DNA of 64,000 nucleotides, from positions 2,474,501 to 2,538,500 of the forward strand of contig NZ_CP012154.1 in the NCBI RefSeq assembly GCF_001187785.1, read 5' to 3'. Shown in pieces: positions 29,737 through 38,549 of the stretch. The position numbers and the translations under genes were made by a program. The stretch's first letter is position 1. The number at the start of each line of letters is the position of its first letter. This DNA is from Wenzhouxiangella marina (GTDB lineage Bacteria > Pseudomonadota > Gammaproteobacteria > Xanthomonadales > Wenzhouxiangellaceae). Below the pieces are notes generated by a model that searched no databases, was not told the DNA's origin, and worked only from the letters and a program-made list of their open reading frames with translations.

Positions 29737-30177
29737 TCAGTCGGCCGGGCGCAGGCGCGAGGTCTTGAGCTGCAGGTAGACCTGCGCCGTCTCGGGGCTG
29801 GCCTGCTGGCCCTCCTCGACCACCGAAAGGGTCGCGGTCTCGCCCTCGGGCACGCCGAGCATGGAATCGATCAGGGGCAGCCACTGGCCGTCCTCGAACA
29901 GGCTCAGGGTCACTTCGATCCACAGCGAATCGCTGGGCGAGAGCGGATCGTCGACGGGCCGGGCCTGGATTTCCATCCGCCAGCCACCTTCGCTGACCGT
30001 CTCGGGCAGCAGCAGGCCGGGCTCTGCCGCGGTGACCACCAGGACCGGCACGGTCTGCGCCTCGCCGTCGAGCCAGAGGCTGCTCTCGACCAGAAAGCGC
30101 TCGGGCGCCTGCGCCGCGGCCAGGCTGGCCGCAAGGCAGGCGCCGAGCAGGATCAGGCAGAACCGCCCGAAATGCAC
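29737..30177 (-). CDS. Small exported protein of unknown function
   Basis: A 146-residue protein with a clear signal peptide (FCLILLGACLAASLAAAQA). The mature part is acidic and predicted to be mostly beta strand (VPVLVVTAAEPGLLLPETV, LWIEVTLSLFEDG), like a small Ig-type or immunity-like sandwich, with no cysteine. I do not recognise a family. It sits between secF (4 bases upstream) and the TAXI gene (12 bases downstream), so all are probably on one message. Confidence 0.7.
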   Translation of the reverse strand: MHFGRFCLILLGACLAASLAAAQAPERFLVESSLWLDGEAQTVPVLVVTAAEPGLLLPETVSEGGWRMEIQARPVDDPLSPSDSLWIEVTLSLFEDGQWLPLIDSMLGVPEGETATLSVVEEGQQASPETAQVYLQLKTSRLRPAD

Positions 30178-30181
30178 GCGA

Positions 30182-31153
30182 TCAGGCGCCGCGGTTGCGG
30201 AAACGTTCCGGCAGGGCCTCGACCGTCGGCTCGTCGTCGGAAGGACGCTCGACCGGCATCAGGTCCTGCTTGGACACGCCCAGCAGGATGGCCGCCGAAC
30301 CGGCGATGTAGATCGACGAGTAGGTACCGACGATCACACCCACCAGCAGGGTGAAGGCGAAGGCATGGATGATCTCGCCGCCGAAGTAGAACAGCGCGAT
30401 CAGCACCAGCAGGGTGGTCAGCGAGGTCATGATCGTGCGGCCGAGCATCTGGTTGACCGACAGATTGCACAGCTCGCTCGGCGTGCCCTTGCGCTTGACG
30501 CGGAAGTTCTCACGGAGGCGGTCGTAGACGACGATCGTGTCGTTGAGGGAGTAACCGATCACCGCCAGCAGGGCCGCGACCACGGTCAGGTCGAAGCTGA
30601 CCTGCAGGATCGACAGCACTCCGACCACCACGAGCACGTCGTGCACCAGGGCCGCCACCGCGCCGACGGCGAAGCGCCACTGGAAGCGGAAGGAAATGTA
30701 GAGCAGGATGCCGAACAGGGCGTAGATCAGGGCCAGACCGCCCTGGTTGGCCAGCTCCTGGCCCACCTGCGGACCGACGAACTCGACCCGCCGCAGCTCC
30801 ACGCCCGTCTCACCCTCGCTCAGGGTTTCGAGGACACGGTTGCTCAGGCCCGCATCGGAGGTCTGCTCGGCCTCGGCCGGCACGCGAATGACGATATCGC
30901 GGGCGCTGCCGAAGGTCTGCACGGTGAAGTTCTCGAAGCCGGCGCCGTCGAGCTGGCCTCTGACCGCGGTCAGGTCCGGGGCTTCGGGATAGGTGACTTC
31001 CACCAGGGTGCCGCCGGTGAAGTCCAGGCCGAAGTTGATGCCGCGCACCGCCAGGGAGGCGATCGCCGCGATGATCAGCAGACCCGAGAAGACCAGGGCC
31101 AGGTTGCGCCGGCCCATGAAGTCGATGGTGGTATTGGATTTGATGAGTTCCAT
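30182..31153 (-). CDS. secF: Protein translocase subunit SecF
   Basis: Partner of SecD in the inner membrane; uses the proton gradient to pull exported proteins across the Sec channel. The 323-residue protein has the first helix before GINFGLDFTGGTLVEV, a periplasmic domain, and five C-terminal helices including GYSLNDTIVVYDRLREN and GRTIMTSLTTLLVLIALF. AAGGACC precedes the ATG. It follows secD after 10 bases. Confidence 0.97.
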   Translation of the reverse strand: MELIKSNTTIDFMGRRNLALVFSGLLIIAAIASLAVRGINFGLDFTGGTLVEVTYPEAPDLTAVRGQLDGAGFENFTVQTFGSARDIVIRVPAEAEQTSDAGLSNRVLETLSEGETGVELRRVEFVGPQVGQELANQGGLALIYALFGILLYISFRFQWRFAVGAVAALVHDVLVVVGVLSILQVSFDLTVVAALLAVIGYSLNDTIVVYDRLRENFRVKRKGTPSELCNLSVNQMLGRTIMTSLTTLLVLIALFYFGGEIIHAFAFTLLVGVIVGTYSSIYIAGSAAILLGVSKQDLMPVERPSDDEPTVEALPERFRNRGA

Positions 31154-31163
31154 GTCGGGTCCT

Positions 31164-33026
31164 TTAGATCGCCAGGGTCTTGATGCGCTTCTTGCGGCCG
31201 TAGAGCAGGTAGACCACGCCGCGGGTGCCCACGATGGCGGTGAACATCGAGGTCACGATGCCCAGGCTCAGGGTGACGGCAAAGCCCTTGATCGGGCCGG
31301 TGCCGAACATGAACAGGACGACGGCGGCGATCAGGGTGGTCACGTTGGCATCGGCAATCGTCGAGAAGGCCTTCTCGTAGCCGGCCCGGATGGCGGCCTG
31401 CGGCGAATTGCCGTTGCCGAGTTCCTCGCGGATGCGCTCGTAGATCAGCACGTTGGCGTCCACTGCCATACCGACGGTCAGCACGATCCCGGCGATCCCC
31501 GGCAGAGTGAGGGTGGCGCCGAGCAGGGACAGCAGCGCGACGATCAGCACCAGGTTGGCCGTCAGGGCGATGTTGGCGACCAGGCCGAAGACCTTGTAAT
31601 AGATGCCCATCAGCAGCAGCACCAGCACGAAACCGATGACGACCGAGTTGAAGCCCTGATCGATGTTGTCCTGACCCAGGCTCGGGCCAACGGTGCGCTC
31701 TTCGATGATCTGCATCGGGGCGGCCAGGGCCCCGGCGCGCAGCAGCATGGCCAGCTGACTGGCTTCCGTGGCCGACCCCAGGCCGGTGGTCTGGAAGCGG
31801 CCGCCGAAGGGTTCGCGGGTCACCGCCGCCGAGATCACTTCCTCGACGCGACGCGTGGTCGGCACTTCTTCGCCGTTCTCGTCGATGCGCGTGTCCGGAC
31901 GGTACTCGATGAAGACCACGGCCATGCGGTTGCCGACGTTGGCGGTGGTGTGCTCGAGCATGCGGCGGGCACCGACCGGGTCCAGGGTCACGACCACGTT
32001 CGGCTGGCCCGACTGCTGGTCGAAGCCGGCCTGGGCGTTGACCAGATTATCGCCGGTGGCGATCACGTCACGGGACAGCAGGATCGGCGCGCCGTTGCGC
32101 TCGAAGTACAGGCGCGACTGCGCCGGAATGCGGCCCGTGCGCTGCGCTTCAAAGGGGTCGTTCTGCTCGTCCACGCCGCGGTACTCGACCGTGGCCGTGG
32201 AGCCCAGCACCTGCTTGGCCCGCGCCGTGTCCTGCACGCCGGGCAGCTGGACCACGATGCGGTCGGCGCCCTGCTGCTGGATGATCGGCTCGGACACGCC
32301 GAGCTCGTTGACGCGGTTGCGCAGCGTGGTGATGTTCTGGCTGAGTGCGGTCTGCTGCAGCTCGACCAGGGCCTGCTCGTCGATGGAGGCGCGGATGCTG
32401 TAGTTTTCCGAACCTTCCGGACGCTCCAGCACCAGGCTGTCGAGTTCCGAATTGATCAGGGCAAAGGCCTGGTCCCGATCCTCGGCGCTGCGCAGTTCCA
32501 CGGCGACCTGGTTCCGATCCAGGCGGACCGAGCGATAGCGGATGCTCTCGTCGCGGAGGAGATTGCGAATGTCGGTGACGTAGCGCTCCAGCTGCTGCGT
32601 GCGCGCCTGATCCATGTCGACCTGCATCAGGAAGTGCACCCCGCCCTGCAGATCGAGGCCCAGCACCATCGGCGAAGCGCCCAGGGCCTGCAGCCAGGGC
32701 GGCGTCGACGGCGCCAGGTTCAGCGCGACCACGTAATCCTCACCCAGGGCATCGCGAAGCGCGTCGGCCGCGCGAGACTGCAGATCGACCGTATCGAGGC
32801 GAACGAGCAGACGCGCCGGCTCGAACTCGACCGGGCCGTACTCGATGCCGGCCGCGCCGAGGATCGTTTCAACCCGGCTCTGCATGTTGCGATCCAGCTC
32901 GAAGCCGCGGATCGAAGACACCTGGACGGCGGGATCATCACCGTACAGATTGGGAGCGGCATAGATCGCGCCGAGCACGAGCACGGCGATCAGCAGGGCG
33001 TATTTCCAGGGCGGGAATCGGTTCAT
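31164..33026 (-). CDS. secD: Protein translocase subunit SecD
   Basis: Works with SecF in late Sec translocation. The 620-residue protein starts with a membrane helix (WKYALLIAVLVLGAIYAAPNLYG), contains GLDLQGGVHFLMQVD, a large periplasmic head, and the C-terminal helices with GIAGIVLTVGMAVDANVLIYERIREEL. The length fits gammaproteobacterial SecD. It lies between yajC (52 bases away) and secF in the standard order. Confidence 0.97.
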   Translation of the reverse strand: MNRFPPWKYALLIAVLVLGAIYAAPNLYGDDPAVQVSSIRGFELDRNMQSRVETILGAAGIEYGPVEFEPARLLVRLDTVDLQSRAADALRDALGEDYVVALNLAPSTPPWLQALGASPMVLGLDLQGGVHFLMQVDMDQARTQQLERYVTDIRNLLRDESIRYRSVRLDRNQVAVELRSAEDRDQAFALINSELDSLVLERPEGSENYSIRASIDEQALVELQQTALSQNITTLRNRVNELGVSEPIIQQQGADRIVVQLPGVQDTARAKQVLGSTATVEYRGVDEQNDPFEAQRTGRIPAQSRLYFERNGAPILLSRDVIATGDNLVNAQAGFDQQSGQPNVVVTLDPVGARRMLEHTTANVGNRMAVVFIEYRPDTRIDENGEEVPTTRRVEEVISAAVTREPFGGRFQTTGLGSATEASQLAMLLRAGALAAPMQIIEERTVGPSLGQDNIDQGFNSVVIGFVLVLLLMGIYYKVFGLVANIALTANLVLIVALLSLLGATLTLPGIAGIVLTVGMAVDANVLIYERIREELGNGNSPQAAIRAGYEKAFSTIADANVTTLIAAVVLFMFGTGPIKGFAVTLSLGIVTSMFTAIVGTRGVVYLLYGRKKRIKTLAI

Positions 33027-33078
33027 GAAACGAACTCTTGGTTAGGTTGGAGCCAACGGTGAATGGACGCGGGACCGA

Positions 33079-33411
33079 TCAGCCGGCCGCGTCGATGGTG
33101 CCCTTGGGCACGACCTGAGCGACGGCGTGCTTCTGCACCTTGATCTCGACCGAATCGGCCAGCTTGACGGTGACGAAGCTGTCGCCCACGTGGGTGATCT
33201 TGCCGAGCATGCCGCCGGAGGTGATGATTTCGTCACCGGCCGACAGGGCCGACACCATCTCGCGATGCTGCTTGTTGCGCTTCATCTGCGGACGGATCAG
33301 CAGGAACCAGAAGATGACGACGATCAGGATGAGGGGAATCAGCGAGGCCAGCGTGCCGCCCTGGGGCGGAGCACCGTCCTGCGCCATTGCACTGGCGATC
33401 AGAAAATCCAT
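33079..33411 (-). CDS. yajC: Preprotein translocase subunit YajC
   Basis: A 110-residue single-helix membrane protein that associates with SecDF. It shows the usual helix (ASLIPLILIVVIFWFLLIRPQMKR) and the soluble part GDEIITSGGMLGKITHVGD. AAGGA is seven bases before the ATG. tgt and queA, often found upstream in gammaproteobacteria, are replaced here by the giant secreted-protein operon. Confidence 0.95.
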   Translation of the reverse strand: MDFLIASAMAQDGAPPQGGTLASLIPLILIVVIFWFLLIRPQMKRNKQHREMVSALSAGDEIITSGGMLGKITHVGDSFVTVKLADSVEIKVQKHAVAQVVPKGTIDAAG

Positions 33412-33515
33412 GACAGTTCCTTAAACGACTAGAGGCGTTCCAAAACGATGGGGCTCCCGTCCAGGCGACCCTACCGAAAGGACATGGGGTCGATGGCGGG
33501 AAATACAAACCGTGA

Positions 33516-33544
33516 ATTATCGCACAGGAAACGGAGGCGCTCCA
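33516..33544 (-). promoter_or_regulatory. Candidate promoter of yajC-secDF
   Basis: On the minus strand TGGAGC (33544-33539) and GATAAT (33521-33516) are separated by 17 bases. The -10 is good (five of six), the -35 is poor (three of six). Initiation near 33509 would leave a leader of about 100 bases. Confidence 0.35.
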
Positions 33545-33615
33545 AACGGCGATCAATGATGGTCAGCGCCCGGTCAAGGCGCCGCACGGCGGCAGGAAAG
33601 ACCGCCAGAGAGAGC

Positions 33616-33642
33616 GCCGGCCGCGGCGGTGCCGCGACCGGC
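33616..33642 (-). terminator. Hairpin terminator behind the giant secreted-protein operon
   Basis: Twelve-base arms with one mismatch (GCCGGTCGCGGC and GCCGCGGCCGGC on the minus strand) around a three-base loop begin nine bases after the stop at 33652. The downstream sequence is only moderately T-rich (CTCTCTC, CTTTCC). It should separate the giant operon from yajC. Confidence 0.6.
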
Positions 33643-33651
33643 TTGCAAGGA

Positions 33652-36600
33652 TCAATACTCCGGCGTGAACCGCGAGCGGAAGATCTGATCCACGAGACCC
33701 GAACGCAGGGTCAGGGTGTCGAGCCAGACGTCGACCGGCGCATCGACCGTCGCCCCGGTGGTGACGACGAACTCCACTCGGGCCGAAACCGAGCCCGCCG
33801 GCACCTGATTCAGACGAACCAGCAGCGGCTGCCAGACGCCCGCCGAGTGCGGGAACTGGTCTTCGATCTCGAGCGTATCCAGCATGCTGCCACCACAGGA
33901 CGCCGCATCGTGGAAGGTGGCCCGAGCCGTCACGGTCGGTGCGTCCCCGAAGGCCTGATTGGTCAGGACGAAGGCACCCAGTGCGTACTGATCGGTCAGA
34001 CCGTCCAGGCCCACGCACTGACTGAGGGTGTAGGTCGAGGCGGTGCCACTGCTGTGCTGAACTCGGGACGAACCTGAACTCAACAGACCGTTGCGGTCGG
34101 CCGCCGACCAGCGCAGCTCGCCGACACCGGTCGAGACGCTGCTGCTCCACTGACCCAGGGTGCTGTCCAGATTGGGGTTGGCCAGCAGATTGGTCGTACC
34201 GACCTCGAAGTCGAGCTGATAGTCACTGCCCTGCGTGCCATCGCCCTGCCCGTCGAGATAATTGTTGTCGAAATCCCGGATCGTCCCGCAGACCGCCAGG
34301 CGGTAGAAACCCTGGGGCAAGGCGTGGCTATCGGCCAGGCGCACCACCGCTCGTTTCTGCGCCGCCTGATAGCTCACCGAGGCGATCCCCAGATCACCGG
34401 CAACGGAGCAGCCATCCGGGCCCGGGTCTTCCGGACCGCTCAGGCTGAACAGCCGGTAGTTGGCCACGTTGTTGGCCGCCTCCGGATCCAGGCCGCCCGG
34501 ATCGGTGAACACGCCGCGCGAGAACTCCGGAATCAGCTGGGTGATCGACGCCTCGGTGGCCAGATCCACGCTCAAACCTCCGTACTCGGTGGCGTGCGAG
34601 GAATAGACCTCGACCACCTGCGGCGCTTCGGTCGGCAGCTCGTCCTCGGCAAAGGCGAAGAAGTGCACGTCGTCGAACCAGGCTTCCAGCGGGAAGGCGG
34701 CGCCGCCGGGGAAGTCGAGGTTCAGGGAGACCAGCGCAGAACCGGCCGAGCCCACCGCTCCGGGTGAGACCGAGGCACTCATCGGCCGCCAGGCATCGCC
34801 CGTGTCATTGAGCACGTCGTTGCTGACGAAGGCCTGGATCAGACCGGTGCAATCATCCGCCGAGTAGAAGGTCATCGAGGTGGTCGCTTCGACCGGATTC
34901 GGATCCCCGATGGGGTCACTGATCCGGACGCGCGACTGGACCGCATAGCCCTGGATCAGTCCCGTGGGCAACTGCACGCAGCGGGTCACCGCATAGCCGG
35001 TCGGAGCGGCGACGTCCGGAACGATCCGAACGGCGCCGGAGCGCGGCGCGGAACCCGCATCGCTCGTGGCATCGAGGGCGATGTAGGCCGGCTCGTTGAC
35101 GCTCCAGTTGTCGAAGGCCAGGGGCGAATCGAAGTTCGGATTCGGCGCCAGGTTGTCCCAGGCCACGCTGAAGCGGATGGAATAGGCATCACCGGCCACA
35201 CCATCGCCGTCGCCATCCAGGCCATTGCCGTTGAAATCCTGCAGGTCGGCACAGGCCGCCAGGGTGTAGTCCCCGGCCGGCAGACCGGTGGCCGAGACCA
35301 GATCGATCACGGCAAGGCGGTCTTCGCCGATGTACTCGACGCCGGCCATCAGTCCATCATCGGCCAGCGAACAGTCGACGAACTGCGGGCTCAGGAAGCC
35401 GTCGTAGAGGCGGTAATTGGCCAGATTCGAGGCCGAGGCATTCATCGGCTTGTCGAACTGCAGCATCAGCTGGGTCGTCGCGGTCACCAGCTCGCCACCT
35501 TCGACGATCACTCCACCGTCCGGTGCGGCCACCGCCGACGCGGAGAAGACCGTCGGAGCGGCCTGATCGCTGCCGATGGCAAACGGGCCGATGGTCCGGG
35601 ATTCGCCGACGTTGCCGGCCACGTCGATCGGACGGATATGGAAGTACCACAGACCGTCCGGCAGGACCTCGCTGTCGACTTCGACGGCCGTGTCCGGAAG
35701 GTTCAGGGTCTCATTGGGACCTTGCGTCGGGCTCTGATTGAACACGTAGCTGTAGCCCGCCAGACCACTGACCGCATCACCGGCGTCGATGGCCGCGGTC
35801 CAGGAAACACTGACGACGTTGTCCGGAATCGCCGGATCACCCGGGATATGGGTCGAACTGGCCAGGTCGCTCGGACCCGTCGGGGCCGTCGCATCGATCC
35901 AGTAAGGCCCGACGGACACCGTGTCCGAACAGTTGCCCGCGTTGTCGCAGGTGCGCAGATGGAACCAGTGCTGCATCGAGTCGACCAGGGCCGCGCTCGA
36001 GGCACTGTGGGGATCACTGCTCTGAACGACATCGATGGTGTCATCCGGTTGGGTGATCGAAAGCAGCGAGAACTCGATCGAGTAACCCTCGATGCCGGAG
36101 CCGGGGTTCAGGCCCGAGGGATCCAGGTCCTCGGCGCCGCTCCAGCTCATGTCGATGATCGGGCTGGAATTCCAGGTACCGATCTCATGGCTGGTCGAGA
36201 CCAGGGTCGGGTTGATCGGGGCCTGCAGATCACGGGCGAACACGGTCACGGCCTGATCGAAGCGGGCGGCCACGTAGATGTGGGCATTGTCCGGGCTGAC
36301 GGCCACGCCGCTGGCGCCCCACAGACCGATCACGCCACCGAGGTTGTTGCGCTTGACCTCCTCGTAGCTCAGCTGGCCGAAATCGGGCTCCGAGAGATCG
36401 GTCTGTCGGCGCAGCACGGTCAGCGTGCCGGGCTCGATCTCCGTGCCGTCCGAGGTCGAGACCACGTAGAGCAACTGGCCATCGGGGGACACGGTGACGC
36501 GCAGCGGCTCTTCCAGGCCCTCGATCCCCGGGCTGCTGGCCAGCACGGCCTGGAGGAAGGCCAGGTCACCGTTGCCCTGCCGCTGCAGAACGGCCAGGGA

Positions 36601-38547
36601 ATTGCTGTCGCGACCGGTCACGTAGAGCTGCTGTCCGCCCGGAGAGAGCGCCATGCTCGACGGGGCCTGGAAGCCACTGAAGCCACCCAGACCGCTGACC
36701 ACCCGATTGCGGTAGCTCAGACGGCCGTTGTCACCCAGGTTGCGGTTGAACACGGCGATGGCGTCATCGGACTGGCCCGCGACGTACACGCGGGCGTTGT
36801 TCGTGGACACGACGACCGACGAGGCATTGCCGATCCCCTCGACGGTGTTGCCCAGGGGATCCTGAGCGCCCCGCTCGAGGTCCTGACGGAACAGCAGTTC
36901 ACCGGTCAGGGGATCACGGCTGAAGACCAGCACGTGGCCGGGCGCGCCCGCCGTGGCCAGGTAGACGTTGTCGCCGTCCGGGCTCACCGCCACACCGCGA
37001 GGCTGGGTCAGGCCGGTGATCGGCGGCGCCAGCGACGGCTCGGGTTGATCCCCGTTGAACAGCACCTGGGTGACGGCCAGCCGCCCGAAGTCGGGGCTGC
37101 CGTCGTCATCGTCACGGGTGAAGGTGACCACGGCGCCGTCGGTCTGGGCCACGGCGTAGATGTGCTGGCCCGCATCGTCGAGCACCAGGTCGGCGAATCC
37201 GTTGATGCCTTCGATGGCCCGTCCGGACGCGATCAGGAAATCACTGACATTGACCACCTCCATGGCGGACAGGCTGCCCGTGGCTGGATCACGCGCGAAC
37301 ACGACCAGTTCGTCGGCCGTTCTCGAGGCGACGTAGACATGCGCACCGTCCGGGCTGGAAACGGCCACGCTGGCCGGATCGCTCATCCCCTGCACGTTGA
37401 CACCGTTCTGCTGCGACTCGACGAAGACCAGGGTCTGCTCGGAATCGACGATGATGCCCTGCCCCGAGCCATCGGCGATGGACGCCTGCACGGGGTTGGA
37501 CAGATTGACGAAGAAGTCGCGCTGATCGGCGCCACTCGGATTGGCCAGGATCGTGACCGGAATCTGGCGAGAGACCTGTCCTGCGGCGAACAGCAGCGTG
37601 CCGCTGTCGGCCACGTAGTCCTGGCCCGCGATCGCCGTGCCGTTGGCCGTCGTCCAGTCAACGCTGACCGGCTGGGTCCAGGCTTCGGACAGGCTGACGC
37701 GGAACACCGCCTGGGTCGTGTTGCCGACCGGCGGCTCGGATACGGTGATGTCTTCGATGGCCAGCTCGGGCACCGTGTTGTTGTCCAGGATGGTGGCGAT
37801 ACCGACCGGCTTCAGCAGTCCCACCTCAGCGCTCGGGTTGCTGAGATGAACCTCGAACTGCCGGTCGCCGTCCGGATCGTCGTTGCCGCAGATGGTCACG
37901 CCGACCACGGTTTCGAGGTTACCGGGAAGGATCGTTCCCGTACCGAAGTTCTGCAGGTAGTCGATACCGGGATCACAGCTGGAGCCTCCGATCGCCGCAT
38001 CGGGTCCACTGCCATCGGCCGTGGACCAGCTGAAGGTCGTGGTGCTCTCGAGGGCCTGCCCCAGGGTCACGGTAAAGACCACCAGGCTGGTTTCGCCTGC
38101 GTTGCCTTCGGGCACCTCGATGTCATCGATGCTCAGGGCCGCCAGACCCTGCAGGTACTCGGGGTCGAGGTCCAGGCGACGGGCCACGCCACGACCGCCG
38201 ATCTCGATCATCGCGATCAATTCATCGTCGAGATAGACCAGCGCCTCATCCCCTTCCCTGGCGGTTCCGGGGATGCGCGCACCCACCGAGTTCATCGGCA
38301 CGCGCAGGGCATAGCCGGAGCCAAGGGCCGCTTCCGTGCCGAGACGATAGCGAGCGATCGGGCCCGCGGTCCAGGCCGGCACGTGCAGGGTCAATTCACC
38401 GTCGGCCACCGGGTCGCCGAACCAGGTGATCTGGCCGTAAAGCAGATGGTCCGGCTCGGACAGTATGGCCTGAGCGCTCTGCACGGCCAGGGCCAGCAGC
38501 AGAGCGGCAAACAGGAATGGAAGACGTGTCACTGAGTTACGAACCAT
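33652..38547 (-). CDS. Secreted multidomain protein: two Calx-beta, one propeller, FN3-like, duplicated Ig/jelly-roll, IFRSRF tail
   Basis: A 1,631-residue exported protein with a signal peptide ending SAQA. I read: an N-terminal beta domain (to about 135); two Calx-beta domains (about 139-255 and 261-370, each with FxVSL and DY...GTLxF patterns); a seven-bladed YVTN-type propeller (about 371-774); two FN3-like domains (about 780-990); then two copies of an Ig-like plus jelly-roll pair (about 993-1309 and 1308-1620). Each pair has a DGDGDG- or DGQGDG-type turn (FNGNGLDGDGDGVAGD) that could bind calcium, followed by LAPNPNFD or LLANPNLD. The protein ends DQIFRSRFTPEY. Two bases separate it from the upstream 2,816-residue gene, so it is the last gene of the operon. 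Its function is unknown; an extracellular structural or adhesive role is inferred. Confidence 0.85.
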   Translation of the reverse strand: MVRNSVTRLPFLFAALLLALAVQSAQAILSEPDHLLYGQITWFGDPVADGELTLHVPAWTAGPIARYRLGTEAALGSGYALRVPMNSVGARIPGTAREGDEALVYLDDELIAMIEIGGRGVARRLDLDPEYLQGLAALSIDDIEVPEGNAGETSLVVFTVTLGQALESTTTFSWSTADGSGPDAAIGGSSCDPGIDYLQNFGTGTILPGNLETVVGVTICGNDDPDGDRQFEVHLSNPSAEVGLLKPVGIATILDNNTVPELAIEDITVSEPPVGNTTQAVFRVSLSEAWTQPVSVDWTTANGTAIAGQDYVADSGTLLFAAGQVSRQIPVTILANPSGADQRDFFVNLSNPVQASIADGSGQGIIVDSEQTLVFVESQQNGVNVQGMSDPASVAVSSPDGAHVYVASRTADELVVFARDPATGSLSAMEVVNVSDFLIASGRAIEGINGFADLVLDDAGQHIYAVAQTDGAVVTFTRDDDDGSPDFGRLAVTQVLFNGDQPEPSLAPPITGLTQPRGVAVSPDGDNVYLATAGAPGHVLVFSRDPLTGELLFRQDLERGAQDPLGNTVEGIGNASSVVVSTNNARVYVAGQSDDAIAVFNRNLGDNGRLSYRNRVVSGLGGFSGFQAPSSMALSPGGQQLYVTGRDSNSLAVLQRQGNGDLAFLQAVLASSPGIEGLEEPLRVTVSPDGQLLYVVSTSDGTEIEPGTLTVLRRQTDLSEPDFGQLSYEEVKRNNLGGVIGLWGASGVAVSPDNAHIYVAARFDQAVTVFARDLQAPINPTLVSTSHEIGTWNSSPIIDMSWSGAEDLDPSGLNPGSGIEGYSIEFSLLSITQPDDTIDVVQSSDPHSASSAALVDSMQHWFHLRTCDNAGNCSDTVSVGPYWIDATAPTGPSDLASSTHIPGDPAIPDNVVSVSWTAAIDAGDAVSGLAGYSYVFNQSPTQGPNETLNLPDTAVEVDSEVLPDGLWYFHIRPIDVAGNVGESRTIGPFAIGSDQAAPTVFSASAVAAPDGGVIVEGGELVTATTQLMLQFDKPMNASASNLANYRLYDGFLSPQFVDCSLADDGLMAGVEYIGEDRLAVIDLVSATGLPAGDYTLAACADLQDFNGNGLDGDGDGVAGDAYSIRFSVAWDNLAPNPNFDSPLAFDNWSVNEPAYIALDATSDAGSAPRSGAVRIVPDVAAPTGYAVTRCVQLPTGLIQGYAVQSRVRISDPIGDPNPVEATTSMTFYSADDCTGLIQAFVSNDVLNDTGDAWRPMSASVSPGAVGSAGSALVSLNLDFPGGAAFPLEAWFDDVHFFAFAEDELPTEAPQVVEVYSSHATEYGGLSVDLATEASITQLIPEFSRGVFTDPGGLDPEAANNVANYRLFSLSGPEDPGPDGCSVAGDLGIASVSYQAAQKRAVVRLADSHALPQGFYRLAVCGTIRDFDNNYLDGQGDGTQGSDYQLDFEVGTTNLLANPNLDSTLGQWSSSVSTGVGELRWSAADRNGLLSSGSSRVQHSSGTASTYTLSQCVGLDGLTDQYALGAFVLTNQAFGDAPTVTARATFHDAASCGGSMLDTLEIEDQFPHSAGVWQPLLVRLNQVPAGSVSARVEFVVTTGATVDAPVDVWLDTLTLRSGLVDQIFRSRFTPEY

Positions 38548-38549
38548 GA

